64,000 nt of DNA from Nipponacmea schrenckii. Taxonomy: Eukaryota > Mollusca > Gastropoda > Lottiidae. The DNA lies in the NCBI GenBank assembly GCA_030562195.1, contig JAUJPP010000005.1:12272826-12336825 (forward strand). The letters run 5' to 3'. Both the position numbers and the translations under genes were made by a program. The notes below the pieces were generated by a model that was not told the origin of the DNA, made no database searches, and saw only the letters and a list, made by a program, of their open reading frames with translations. Of the stretch, positions 23,805-34,370 are shown in pieces; positions within the stretch are counted from its first letter, which is position 1; each line of letters opens with the position of its first letter.

Positions 23805-24535
23805 CCAAAATTCTTTTTAAAATATCAATGTCGTCGTTACAAAATGCTTTTTAAAATATCAATGTCGTCGTTACAAAATGCTTTTTAAAATAGCAATGTC
23901 GTCGTTACAAAATGCTTTTTAAAATATCAATGTCGTCGTTACAAAATGCTTTTTAAAATACAATGTCGTCGTTACAAAATGCTTTTAAAATATCAATGTC
24001 GTCGTTACAAAATGCTTTTTAAAATATCAATGTCGTCGTTACAAAATGCTTTTTAAAATATCAATGTCGTCGTTACAAAATGCTTTTTAAAATAGCAATG
24101 TCGTCGTTACAAAATGCTTTTTTAAAATAGCAATGTCGTCGTTACAAAATTCTTTTTAAAATATCAATGTCGTCGTTACAAAATGCTTTTTAAAATAGCA
24201 ATGTCGTCGTTACAAAATGCTTTTTAAAATATCAATGTCGTCGTTACAAAATGCTTTTTTAAAATAGCAATGTCGTCGTTACAAAATGCTTTTTAAAATA
24301 GCAATGTCGTCGTTACAAAATGCTTTTTAAAATAGCAATGTCGTCGTTACAAAATGTCTTTTTAAAATACAATGTCGTCGTTACAAAATGCTTTTTAAAA
24401 TAGCAATGTCGTCGTTACAAAATTCTTTTTAAAATATCAATGTCGTCGTTACAAAATTCTTTTTAAAATATCAATGTCGTCGTTACAAAATGCTTTTTAA
24501 AATAGCAATGTCGTCGTTACAAAATGCTTTTGTTA
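23805..24535. repeat. Minisatellite, unit about 34 bases
   Basis: About 21 near-identical copies of 'tcaatgtcgtcgttacaaaa' followed by 'tgctttttaaaata', downstream of gene A. Units differ mainly in T-run length and atatc/atagc. No related array was noticed elsewhere in the window. Confidence 0.95.
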
Positions 24536-24814
24536 ATGCTGCACAGTGATTCATGTGACTTTTAACACTTTACATTATACACTTTACATTATACACTTTA
24601 CATTATATACTTTGCATAATGAAAGTTTGAATTATCAAATCTTGCATAATCTAGCCTTGTATTATTAAACTCTGCATATCGAACATTTACTTTATACGGA
24701 AAGATGACGTATTCATTTGCATACGTAAAAAGACAGCGGAAATGTACGGAAATTTATTAATGTGTATGAGCAATAAATTCTCCCTAACGGTCAATGTCGG
24801 AAATGAGGGAAGTG

Positions 24815-25200
24815 TCTCCGTTTGATAATTCGGGGACAATATCCCTTGGAAAATCAAGTTTTGGGTTATGTGTCTTGAGACTTCCTTGTTTGGTTGCAAA
24901 ACACTTGAGGTAAAAATATCTATTTACTAGAGCATAATAAGCTATATAACTTTCACTAACGAAATGGGTCATAAATGGCTTGCACAATAAACCGAAGTCC
25001 CATGTGCTACAGAGTGTGCACGTTAAAGATCCCTTGACAGCTGGTATTTAAAAAGACCAGATTAGATATTAGATGGGCTTACACGCCTAAGAGAAAATAT
25101 GATATAAGCAATAAAAATATATTTTTGTATTTAATGAGAATTTGACATTTGACGCGAATGTACTTTATGTACAAGGGCGAGCCAATAAATAACAAGCCTA
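24815..25200. repeat. Segment duplicated downstream of gene C, with a SINE-like tail
   Basis: 24815-24975 ('tgtctccgtttgat', 'acaatatcccttg', 'ataataagctatataac') matches 33335-33490. 24985-25060 ('gaagtcccatgtgctacag', 'gtgcacgttaaagatccctt') resembles the 3' part of the SINE at 29960-30122. 'aatttgacatttgacgcgaa' at about 25138 recurs at about 35438. Confidence 0.6.
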
Positions 25201-25512
25201 AGTCATATCCACCTATTCCTTTCCGATCTAATTGCCCTCAGAGTGATGCACTAAGTTGCTAGGGTCGTTTAATTCATACCCGTTTCGCTCTACAGCATCA
25301 ATTACAACTCTCGGCGAATATAAATAAAGATTCTCTTCCCTGTATACAACGATAAAGATCATTCTTGTTGAATTCCCTACAGAAGGAAGCAGTATATTAT
25401 GTATGTCTCTGTGTGTGTGTGTGTCGATCCTGTGAATTTGTATTGGTGTGAACCCGAAAGCAGAAGGAACCAGGAAGCTTAACCTCCTGATAATTGATAT
25501 ATTGAGGACATA

Positions 25513-26448
25513 ATGGTGCAACTTAAGAGGTGAGTGTATGAGACCAATCTCTGGTATACAAACATTTTAAATAAGCTTTCTTTACTTGTTTTTTTTTTAT
25601 CTTTAGAATGGACACGGTGCCTGACATCCTTCAATTTTGCAGCATTCATTCGGGGCTTTGTAATTCTACTCAAACTAAACTTTATTGTCACAGAAGCCTA
25701 GTACCTCTGTGATTGTGACGATATGTTTTGTTACTGTTAATCGATGTTATTGATTATGTTCTGTGCCACGATTTGCTTTTGTTGTTAGTTGCATGTGTTG
25801 AAAAATAGTATATGTGTTAATATGCTATGTGTTAGTTCATGTTTTGTGTTGGTATAGGCTATGTGTTAGTATACGCTATGTGTTGGTATATACTATGTGT
25901 TGTTATATGATATGTTTTGGTAGCGCCATGTGCTGGTATATGCTATGTGTTAGTATATGCTATGTGTTAGTTTATGCTTTGTGTTAGTTTATGCTATGTG
26001 TCATGTTATGTATGTTATATATTGTAGCTATGTGGCAATAGTGTCGTGTGTTATAGCAGTGTTCTTTGTGATTTTCGTTGAAACCAGACCGATCCTTGAG
26101 CTTGGGAAGTCCGCTGAAACTCTGAAAAAACAACAGATCCAATTACGTAAGTGAAAAATTAAATACTAAATACTAGTTTTCATTAATTAGTTAAGAATAA
26201 AATATAGTTGGTCGTTGCTATATATCAATATTTAGTTTTTGTTATTTTGCAATCTGACTTCCTTTGGCTCAGTATAACTTTTGACTAAATTCCTTTTATG
26301 CCAAATTAGAATAATTATTAATACTATGATCTTTTTTTCTGTTTCAGCCTTTGAGAGAATTCTGTCGATTGGATTATGTGGTTTATTGAAATACCATTTT
26401 CCTAAGCTGTATAGTATATACTGTATTCCTTTTAAAAGAGATAAATAA
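25513..26448 (+). CDS. Secreted peptide precursor, gene D (diverged family member)
   Basis: Exons 25513-25529 (17 nt: MVQLK + AG, donor AGGTGAGT), 26028-26146, 26348-26448 (101 nt); 237 nt, 78 residues. Exon sizes and phases (2, then 1) match gene A, though the sequence is much changed. Exon 2 starts after 'atattgtag' and encodes the hydrophobic core YVAIVSCVIAVFFVIFVETR, a credible signal peptide, then ILELGKSAETLKKQQIQL. Exon 3 encodes a basic C-terminus starting PFERILSIGLCGLLKYHF, with two cysteines 14 residues apart and a final FKRDK. Intron 1 again holds a degenerate minisatellite. Nothing is disrupted. Function unknown; the family assignment rests on architecture and the signal region. 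Confidence 0.6.
25780..26020. repeat. Degenerate minisatellite in intron 1 of gene D
   Basis: About ten units of 18-20 bases around 'gctatgtgttagtatat', running up to the exon 2 acceptor. The unit resembles the first bases of exon 2 ('ctatgtggcaatagtg'). Confidence 0.75.
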
Positions 26449-28381
26449 GACTACCGTAAATTCGGACACAGAACGAATATTAATTTACCATCGATTCCCA
26501 TGTTCAATCACGAAATTCAACCTTCCATGACTTTTTCCAGAAATCTCGTTAACAACTTTCCAATATATCACATGAAAGCCTGGCCAATACTTACTTTCTG
26601 TAGACAATTTCAATATACACGTATCCATAGATATCAAATTCCAAAATCTAGTCAAAAACTGTTATGCAAAAAAAATTGATTATGTACCTCGTCTACACCA
26701 AGATACTTTAACAACTGTGTACGATATGATAAACGGAGTACACCAGTTCGAAAGCAACATGCTCCTACCATGATCTTGTTTGTGTAAACGACAATTTCTA
26801 CTGATAATTACAATTATATCTTAATCCAGAGTTTTCAATCAAATTAAGAAATAAATGTTGGTCTCACTATTTGTGTGTAAACGCAATAAATCAAGTGACA
26901 AACTGAATACATGACCAACATTTAATTTTTATATTTATATTTTTGATACTTTTATTAATACAAATTCACTGTATTATAATTGACACAAATCTTAGATATC
27001 GACATTATTGTGTCATGGTTAATTCAAAGCATCACTTGTCCAACTACAGTTTATCGAATAAACGCCAGTTAGCGTAACTGGTTCATTGAAGGTAGTGGTA
27101 GTAGAAATGTATATATTTCGACTTACTCCCCCCTACCAAAAAAACAAAAAGAAGGAAAGGACGAAACAACTATAGTTTAATCAAAATCCTTTCTATCAGC
27201 TGGTCCTAGGCCAAACCTATTGACATTGTTCTTTCCCGGATTATCCGGTCCCATTTACAGCTTGAATTATGAGTGAAGATGACTTATTTAAGGTCATCAG
27301 AATTTCACACGTCTTTAAAGAGCATATTAAGGTTTTACGGTTGCAAATTTTGACCAGCCTGTAGAGCGGAATGGTACAAATTGACGTTACACCCATGAAT
27401 AACTTGAAATTAACAGATAACCACCTGTCTCTAAAGTGGTGTCTATTACTGCGTATATTTTAAAACATGTATATTATAACTGTGTTATATATTTAGTAAC
27501 CTTATTAAAGTAGTTAACTTATTCCATAATATGGACTTGTGTTTGTGATTTGTACCGGTCACTTCTAAAAATCGTATATTTATAAATAATAGCGCAGGAG
27601 TAGATTTTAGTTACTATTCAGCGATATTGAATTACGAGTTTCGGGGTTTTTTTCTTCGTCAATTTCTGTTTTTAGTTCTGGCTGGGGGTCTTGAATTTCT
27701 TTGCATTTCTTGAAAAAAAAAAATTAAAAAGTAATGTGAAAAAATATATTAGTTATATAAATTGTTTTGAAAAGTTAGAAATGAACTTAAATGTGCAAAC
27801 GTCAAGACATTAAATTTAACAGTTTTTTTTAAAGAGCAGCATTTGCCGCGGGGGTTCATAAATGTTTATAGTCTATAGAAATACTAATATTGTACCATAA
27901 TCGTATGATTCCTTATAATATATCTCAAAAGAGGAGTTATTGAAAAACATATATTAAACAGCTATTCTACGTGACAAGGCGAGATTTCTAGCAAAGACGA
28001 AAAGTCTTTCTATATTTTAGCATAGATAATTTTGTACACACATGAATTTCAAAGGCTCAAATTTTGACGATGAGCTGTGAATATAATTACTGATTAGCTT
28101 ACTTGAAGAATTTCGCGTTTCCGAAGCCCAGGATAGATAATGAAATAATAGTGAACTCGTCGCTTTAACTAGACGTTGAAATATGACCTCGATCTTCAAA
28201 TGTGCAACGGCTGTAACATTTTGTGTTTTATAAGCCTAGAATATCATTTTTGTTTTACGGACTGCAGAACGAAGAAGTGTCCATTGAAAAGGAGGTTTAC
28301 TGTGACTAGTTCTGAGACGGTTAAGAATTACTGATAAGTTTACTAATATATATTACATCGTATTGAAATCCAGCTAAAATC
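26449..28381. other. Spacer and upstream block of gene B
   Basis: No coding sequence seen to about 27180. From there the region is homologous to that upstream of gene A. It includes 'ttatgagtgaagatgactta' (27268), shared with the phosphatase intron repeat at 6690-6858, and a stretch at about 28170-28255 ('gtgcaacggctgtaacattttgtg') also found before gene C but missing from gene A. Confidence 0.6.
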
Positions 28382-29829
28382 ATGATGCATCTAAAAGGGT
28401 AAGTTGAATTTCATTGCATTATGTAAGGTTTATTCCCACTTCGACCCTTCACACTTCGCCCCCGAACTATTCCAATTTCGCCCCTTCTCATTCTGCCCCT
28501 TCCAAATTCGCCACTTTTCTGTTTTGCCCCTTTTCCATTTCACCTCTTTTTCATTTGGCCCCTTTCCAAATTCGTCCCTTTCCCATTTCGCCCCTCTTTT
28601 CCATATCGCCCCTTGCCATTTGGGCCTTTCTCATTTCACCCCTCTTTTCAATATCGCCCCTTCCTATTTTGCCCTTTCTCATTTCACCCCTTCCCATTTC
28701 ACCCTTCCAAATTCGTCCCCTCCCGTTAATTCTCATTCTATGCTTAAAACCAATTGCATTATGACAAAAAAATTATACACAAATTAGTTTAAAACTCCGT
28801 TCTATAAACCCTTTAAAGAAAACAGGAGAAAGAGAAACCACACTTGCACGAGGAATTCGGAACATCCGAATTAATACGTTAGACGTTGCATTTAGTAAAC
28901 ATATTGCGTTCATGCAGACCGGTTCATTGGAACTGTAGTGTTAGAGCGGACTGACAGACGTACTTACAAGGCGTGATGGAGAATCTTATAGAGTGTATTG
29001 ATACAAATCGGGAAAGTAAAAGCTTTGTTGTGGACCAGAAGTATAAATTTAGGTTTTAAGCAGTAAAAGTGATCTTAAAAGGAAAAGGGGGGGGGGGCGA
29101 AATTGCAAGGGACAAAGTCGAAAGGCGAAACGGTCAAGGGGCGAATTGAAAAAGGGGTGAGATGGGAAAGGGATAAAACGGGAGTGGAGCGTACTGGGAA
29201 GGGGCGAATTGGAGAAAGGGCGAAATGGGAATAGTTTGGAGGCTAAGAGGGAAGGGGCGAACAGGGTAAGGGGCGAATTGGGAAGACACCACTATCTAAA
29301 CATTTATTTTTTATTTGATATTTAGACCATTACAGTTGAAGTCGTCCACATAGTCAAGATACTTTTTAGGACATGTACTTTGTATATAATAATGTAGCAA
29401 TGTTGTGGTAGAGCTATGTTTGTAGTGTTATGTTAGTCGTGTAATGTATTATGAATATTGTAGCACTATTGTTGTAGTGCTATATTTGTAGTGTTATGTA
29501 GCTTATATTTTGTAATGATGTCATGCTTTTTTGTATATTGTAGCAATATCATGGTAATGCTCCTTGTAATGGTGGTATTTTTAGTAATGATTGTTGACAC
29601 CAAACCTAAATCGCCAAAAACTAGACCGAGGCGTCCGATCCTATCCGAGCTTCTAGAAATGGAAAGAGAAACCCCTGTGCAAAACGGACAAGTTTCAAAT
29701 GACCTAGAAGCACACAAAGTCCAGGTGCCTGAAGAGGAAGGAGTGGCTATTATAGCGTCTAATGAACACAACCCTTTAGACAGAACATTAAACAAACCAG
29801 GGCTGAGAGGTGAGTGCAGGCATTTGTGA
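28382..29829 (+). CDS. Secreted peptide precursor, gene B (exons 1-2, short form)
   Basis: Exon 1 28382-28398 is identical to that of gene A (MMHLK + GG). Exon 2 starts at 29544 and encodes the signal core NIMVMLLVMVVFLVMIVDTK, a basic patch (KSPKTRPRRP) and an acidic propeptide sharing VQNGQVSNDLE with gene A. The donor is at 29809/29810; unspliced, the frame ends at TGA 29827-29829 with the same GECRHL tail as in A, giving 100 residues. Normal splicing leads to exon 3 at 30172, which is broken by a transposon. Only the short form, or a truncated long form, can be made. Copies A and B are recent relatives: the region upstream of the ATG, intron 2 and exons 1-2 all align. Confidence 0.6.
28430..28735. 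repeat. C-rich short tandem array in intron 1 of gene B
   Basis: About 17 units of 16-20 bases reading 'cccatttcgcccctttc' and variants. Open frames here (FxPFxF-type peptides) reflect the repeat. It is specific to gene B. Confidence 0.85.
29085..29290. repeat. G-rich array, inverted copy of the 28430-28735 array
   Basis: Units such as 'aaggggcgaattgggaag' are the reverse complement of the C-rich units 350 bases upstream in the same intron. It begins with a run of ten G near 29088. Confidence 0.8.
29385..29543. repeat. Short version of the junction-derived minisatellite, gene B
   Basis: Two to three diverged units ('gtagcaatgttgtggtag', 'ctatgtttgtagtgttatg') directly before the exon 2 acceptor. 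Confidence 0.7.
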
Positions 29830-29845
29830 CTAACATTTTGTATTC

Positions 29846-29851
29846 AATAAA
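29846..29851 (+). terminator. Possible intronic polyadenylation signal, gene B
   Basis: AATAAA 17 bases after the in-frame TGA at 29827-29829, the same arrangement as in gene A. Confidence 0.45.
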
Positions 29852-29959
29852 TCTCTACAGTTTTCGTAATGACAAAGAATAGCAACCATTACCCACCGCA
29901 GTCAGCACTCTTTGACCACTGGTTTTGTCACGGAATTCTGAGAATGACTTCTACAATTA

Positions 29960-30122
29960 ATACTGAAGTCGTGTTGGCTCAGTGTGTTAGACGCTTGCCA
30001 GCTAACCTGGAGGTCCCAGGTTCAATCCCGGCAAAGGTTGGGATTTTTCATCCCGGTTTCCCCTTGTCAGTGATCGCAGATCGGATGGGACATTAAACCG
30101 AGGCCTCGTGTGCTACAGGCTG
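29960..30122 (+). mobile_element. tRNA-derived SINE in intron 2 of gene B
   Basis: An A-box-like TGGCTCAGTGTG at 29974-29985 and a B-box GGTTCAATCC at 30019-30028 are spaced as in a tRNA-derived pol III promoter. A body with 'atcccggtttccccttgtca' and an end 'gtgtgctacaggc' follow. The homologous intron of gene A lacks it, so it inserted after the duplication. A tRNA gene is unlikely because the arms do not pair convincingly. Confidence 0.8.
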
Positions 30123-30171
30123 TAATATTTGATCACTATTAAATAATTAAATATTTTTGTTTTTATTTAAG

Positions 30172-30760
30172 GTTCTTCAGGCATATTAAAAGCTTTCTGC
30201 AGATATCTTAAAGGGATAATAGGCGTTAGAACAAACATAAAATTTTAAGTTCACTCAAATTTGGACAATAACAGTATATATCCATCAGTGGACTTACCTA
30301 TACATCAAAATCCCTCTAAAATCCGATAAATCCCCAAAATAAAGTAGTTAATCATAAAACGCTTGAGCCATCCATCAAGCGATTTTCAAATCGTGTAAAT
30401 ATAAAGGGAAGTAACTCTAACATGTGGGTTTTCACGCGTCCTTGACCCCTACTGTTGAATTCCACAATGATGTTTTGGCGTTGATTTACCAGACGCTTTT
30501 ATTCTCAAACTGAATGGAATCGTCGCTGGCTCACTTTTTTTTTAAATTCCGAATATATTTTTATTGTGGCTTTTTAAATTTGGTAAAGTGTGGGATGCAT
30601 ACATTATTTAACTAATAGTCAATATTAAACACAAATATAAGCCGTAGGACGAGTGTATTCTAACGCCTATTATCCCTTTAAGAAATACCATTATTGTCTG
30701 TATATAAGACTCTGCTTTAGATACTTCCCACCAAACGAAAGAAAATGCCGTTTTTACTAA
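30172..30760 (+). pseudogene. Exon 3 of gene B, split by a transposon
   Basis: The exon opens after ttatttaag in phase with exon 2 and matches gene A exon 3 up to 30211 (GILKAFCRYL). After the 466-base insertion it resumes at 30682 and runs to TAA 30758-30760, still aligned to gene A. Read through the insertion, the frame stops at TAA 30246-30248. This keeps one of the four cysteine positions and adds about a dozen transposon-coded residues. Confidence 0.7.
30212..30677. mobile_element. MITE with TTAA target duplication (piggyBac-type)
   Basis: Perfect 20-base terminal inverted repeats: AGGGATAATAGGCGTTAGAA at 30212 and its complement ending at 30677. The element is flanked by TTAA at 30208-30211 and 30678-30681. 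The empty site is deducible from gene A. There is no ORF; 466 bases. TTAA duplication is characteristic of the piggyBac superfamily. A diverged relative of the interior lies near 45185-45420. Confidence 0.85.
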
Positions 30761-31224
30761 CCATATAGAAATAGATACGAACTTAGCTATCCGACATTGT
30801 AAATCAATACTTTCGACTAAATTGATCGATTCTTTTATATATGTTATACGATATTTTGACTAACCCTACATGTATTTGTTATTTTTTTTTATGCACACCT
30901 TTTAAATTAACCAGCACCAAATAATTTAAGAGCATTCATCATGGCGGCTATCATTTTAAGGTGTTGAAAACATTTTTCCGATATCAGCTACTCGTATTCT
31001 TTCGTTTAACTCTTTATTAGTTGGACTGATTCTGGTTTATATTGTGTAGGAATGACATCGAAACGAAATGAATCGTTTGCCCCTCCAATATGGGCAGGAT
31101 GCAATGAGGTAAATTTTGCCAGAACATCAGCATTAGCCCTACTTTTTTTGCGATTTCCAACTATCCAGGGATCTATAACGTGCACAGTTTGTAGCACATG
31201 TGACCTTGATTTGACCAATTATTA

Positions 31225-31760
31225 CCGACGTGTTAAGCAATAAAGCCATTTTGGGAATCCCCTATGACGTCATCTCATCATTGTAGGCTTTGTAATTCAT
31301 ACAACTTTAAGTTTAACATTAAATTAGCCGATTTTTAAATACATTCAAGGTAATTCTATGCGTTGCATACCGAATATAAAATCAAGTTAAAAGTTAATTT
31401 TATTCGGGCAGAATAGAATTGCACCAAATGAAATTAAGCCTGATTTAATTCTATTCTGCCCAAATAACATTAGCTTCCAACACACAACAACAGTGTAAAA
31501 AAAAGAAATCTGTCTTAGTGACCAATCTTTAGACTCGTTTGTCATATAAAGATTGTGTATAGTGTGTGGTTTGAATGGAAATTATAATTTCAATTACCAT
31601 AGAGATAAATATATTTAGTTAATTGTTGGTGCATACAAAAAATAGAATTATCTTAAATTTAACTAAATCTATTTAAGGTTTAAAATAAATCTATTCTTCT
31701 TAATTTGATAGTATTTGGCGCATACGGGCCAATATTTCTTATTTGTGAAGCTGAAATAAC
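31225..31760. repeat. Transposon-derived block, copy 1
   Basis: 'aagttaacattaaattagcc'-type sequence (about 31310-31690) recurs almost unchanged at 35020-35405 and in inverted orientation at 33920-34370. The right end 'tttggcgcatacgggcc' is the inverse of 33925 'ggcccgcatgcaccaaa'. The flank 'ttttgggaatccc' + 'tatgacgtcatctcatcatt' recurs at 33200. It belongs to the PIF/Harbinger remnant. Confidence 0.6.
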
Positions 31761-31905
31761 GAATAATATCCCTTTAACAAAACATTGAAATAAGATCTTC
31801 TGGTGTGCAACGACTGTATTATTTTGTGTCGTATAAGTATGTCATTGTTGTACTGCGGGCTGATCAGTTTACTATACTACATCGTATTGAAATCCAGCTA
31901 AAAAC

Positions 31906-32898
31906 ATGGTGCATCTAAAAGGGTAAGTTAAATTTGATTTCATTATGTAAACCTCTGGCCCATAACCGTTACTTTCTATTGAAGCGCTTTCTCGCATTAT
32001 AATACCGGGACCAATATAGTTTCAATTCAGTACAGCTTTTTTCCTAGACACCAAAATGTTCAAGTGTAATGTACTGTCTTTATTGTAGCAATGCTGTGGT
32101 AAGGCTATGTTTGTAGTGTTAAGTATATTGAAGCAATGTTGTTGTAGTGCTATGTTTGTAGAGTTATCTCTTAAGTATATTGTAGCAATGTTGTAGTAGT
32201 GCTATGTTTATAGTGTTATGTATTAAGTATATTGAAGTAATGTTGTTGTATTGTTATGCTGGTAGTAGTGCTATATTTGTAGTGTTATGTATTAAGTATA
32301 TTGAAGCACTTTTGTAGTAGTGTTATGTTTGCAGTGTTATGTATTAAGTATATTGAAGCAATGTTGTAGTGTTATGTTTGTAGTGTTATGTATCATGTAT
32401 TTTGAAGCAATGTTGTAGTAGTGTTATGTTTGTAGTGTTATGTATTAAGTATATTGAAGCAATGTTGTAGTAGTGTTATGTTTGTAGTGTTATGTATTAT
32501 GTATATGGTAGCAATGTTGTTGTAGCGCTATGTTTGTCGTGTAATGTACTTTGTATATGTAGCAATATTGTTGTAGTAATATGTTTGTGGTGTTGTGTAG
32601 TCTATATTTTGTAATGATGTTATGCTTTTTTGTATATTGTAGCAATATCGTGGTAATGCTCCTTGTAATGGTGGTATTATTAGTAATGATTGTTGACACC
32701 AAACCTAAAAAGGCAAAAGCTAGACGGAGGCGTCCGATCCGATCTGAGTCTCTAGGAATAGAAAAAGAAACCTTTTTAAAGCATCTTGAATTTTTACTTG
32801 ACCGTGCGCATAAAGTACAGGTTTCAGATGATAACAACATACCGGAGCTAGAAACCATCGTGGTCGAGGTGCCTGAAGAGAAAAGGGGGCTATTGTAA
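31906..32898 (+). CDS. Secreted peptide precursor, gene C (C-terminal exon uncertain)
   Basis: Exon 1 31906-31922 (17 nt: MVHLK + GG) and exon 2 from 32643 encode the signal core NIVVMLLVMVVLLVMIVDTK, then a strongly basic patch KKAKARRRRPI and an acidic stretch (IPELETIVVEVPEEKRG). The frame ends at TAA 32896-32898, giving 90 residues. Unlike A and B there is no GAG|GTGAGT donor. A weaker donor T|GTAAGA at 32894/32895 could splice to an acceptor ctgcag|C at 33064. That joins in phase and stays open to TAA near 33146, but shows no cysteine pattern like A. The site equivalent to the exon 3 acceptor of A and B reads 'tttatttaaag' at about 33031-33041 and is one base away from losing or shifting the AG. 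Confidence 0.5.
32080..32640. repeat. Minisatellite in intron 1 of gene C
   Basis: About ten diverged units of roughly 48 bases ('gaagcaatgttgtagtagtg', 'ttatgtttgtagtgttatgt', 'attaagtatatt'), of the same origin as the gene A array. Confidence 0.85.
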
Positions 32899-33334
32899 GA
32901 TCAATTCACTACGCAATACGTTGCTATAGGAACATGCTCCAATATGGGCTGCTAAATCTTGTCTATATCATTGCTCGTGTAAAACCGATTTTATTGCAAT
33001 ACAAATTCTAATATCTGTACTTTAAGAGTTTTTATTTAAAGATTTCAATTATCTTCACTGCAGCCTGATGTATGTTAAAAATGACCTTAGTAAGACTGCA
33101 CTATCCGATGAAGCAACAGCCAAATCAAATGTACTCATCTGCGCCTAATTGGCTAATGAAGACGGACAACGTCATGCAGGGTGTTAAGCAATAAAAGCAT
33201 TTTGGGAATCCCATATGACGTCATCTCATCATTGTACGTTTTGAAATTCAATGCTTGCAAGTTATTATTTTATCAAAAAAAAAATTAAAATAAATAGTTA
33301 AATGTTAATAGTGATTTGTTAACTTAGATTCTAT

Positions 33335-33490
33335 CTGTGTCTCCGTTTGATTATTAAGGGACAATATCCCTTGAATAATCAATATTTAGCCTGTCTTCCT
33401 TGTTTGATGGCAAAACTTTTGAGGTAAAAATACCTTTTTACTTAGAGCGTAATAAGCTATATAACTTTTCACTGAGGAAATGGGTCTTAA
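33335..33490. repeat. Segment duplicated from downstream of gene A
   Basis: Matches 24815-24975 over about 155 bases, marking the downstream ends of duplicated units. Confidence 0.6.
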
Positions 33491-33919
33491 AGGAATTCGA
33501 AAGATACTTTCAATCAAAAACGAGGTCTTGTCTAATGTTTCGGTTTTATAGCTATTTGTTTGTATATATTTATTTTTAACTTTAAACTGCTCTGTACCGT
33601 GCCCTAATTTACATATGTCATATTTTTTTAGAACTTAACTATTTTACATAATCATGCTCATTAAAATGATATAAAACAATACATATAAAAATGAAAATTT
33701 GTGATTTTTAAAATTTTTAATTTTTGTGCGTTCTTCTTTTGTAACTGTGCAATTTATTTGAAGTGAAGAGACCCTTGCAAAATTTTAAATGTTATATAGA
33801 TCAATCGCTAAATGAAAACATATCAAAATAATTCAGTTTTACGAATTTAAAAACTTCCTAATATAATTTTATTATCTTTATAATTAACCTCAAACGAGGA
33901 GTTATTATGAAATATATAT

Positions 33920-34370
33920 TGGCCCGCATGCACCAAATTCTATCAAATTAAGGAGAATAGAATTATTTTAAACCTTATAATAATAATAATAAACTCTTTA
34001 TTTTACATGGGTCAGAATTAGGCCCAATACACAAGGACATGGTCCTGTCTCACATTCAGCCAATAGAAAAATCGAAAATACATAATATCTCAATATACAA
34101 TTCGTCTAAAAATACTAAAAATACACAAGTACATGTGCATCAAATGGACAGATCTATGTTCCGGCGATCAAGTACATGACCACAAAATAAATATACAATA
34201 CTTAAATAGATTTAGTTAAATTCTATTTTTTGTATGCACGAACTAACAATTAACTAAATATATTTATCTCTCCGTAATTGAAATTATAATTTCCATTCGG
34301 ACCACACAGTACACCCAATCTATATATGACCAACGAGTCTAAAGATTGGTCACTAAGACAGAGTTCTTTT
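33920..34370. repeat. Inverted copy of the transposon block, with a retroposon tail nested in it
   Basis: The reverse complement of 31310-31735 is interrupted at about 33985-34200 by a TAA-run plus 'ctttattttacatgggtcag' sequence like that at 17125-17425. Confidence 0.6.

Noticed and set aside
28404..28787. Plus-strand 116-127 codon frames of FxPFxF and SPLFxISP repeats
   Set aside because: Low-complexity C-rich array; two frames are open at once and the reverse complement reappears 350 bases later as non-coding DNA.
29974..30045. tRNA gene
   Set aside because: A- and B-box-like motifs are present but the acceptor and anticodon arms do not pair well, and a longer SINE body follows; a second decayed copy lies at 41824.
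31006..31243. Overlapping 63-70 codon frames on both strands
   Set aside because: The segment has a diverged copy near 56660-56760 and SINE-like phrases; no codon-level constraint is visible.
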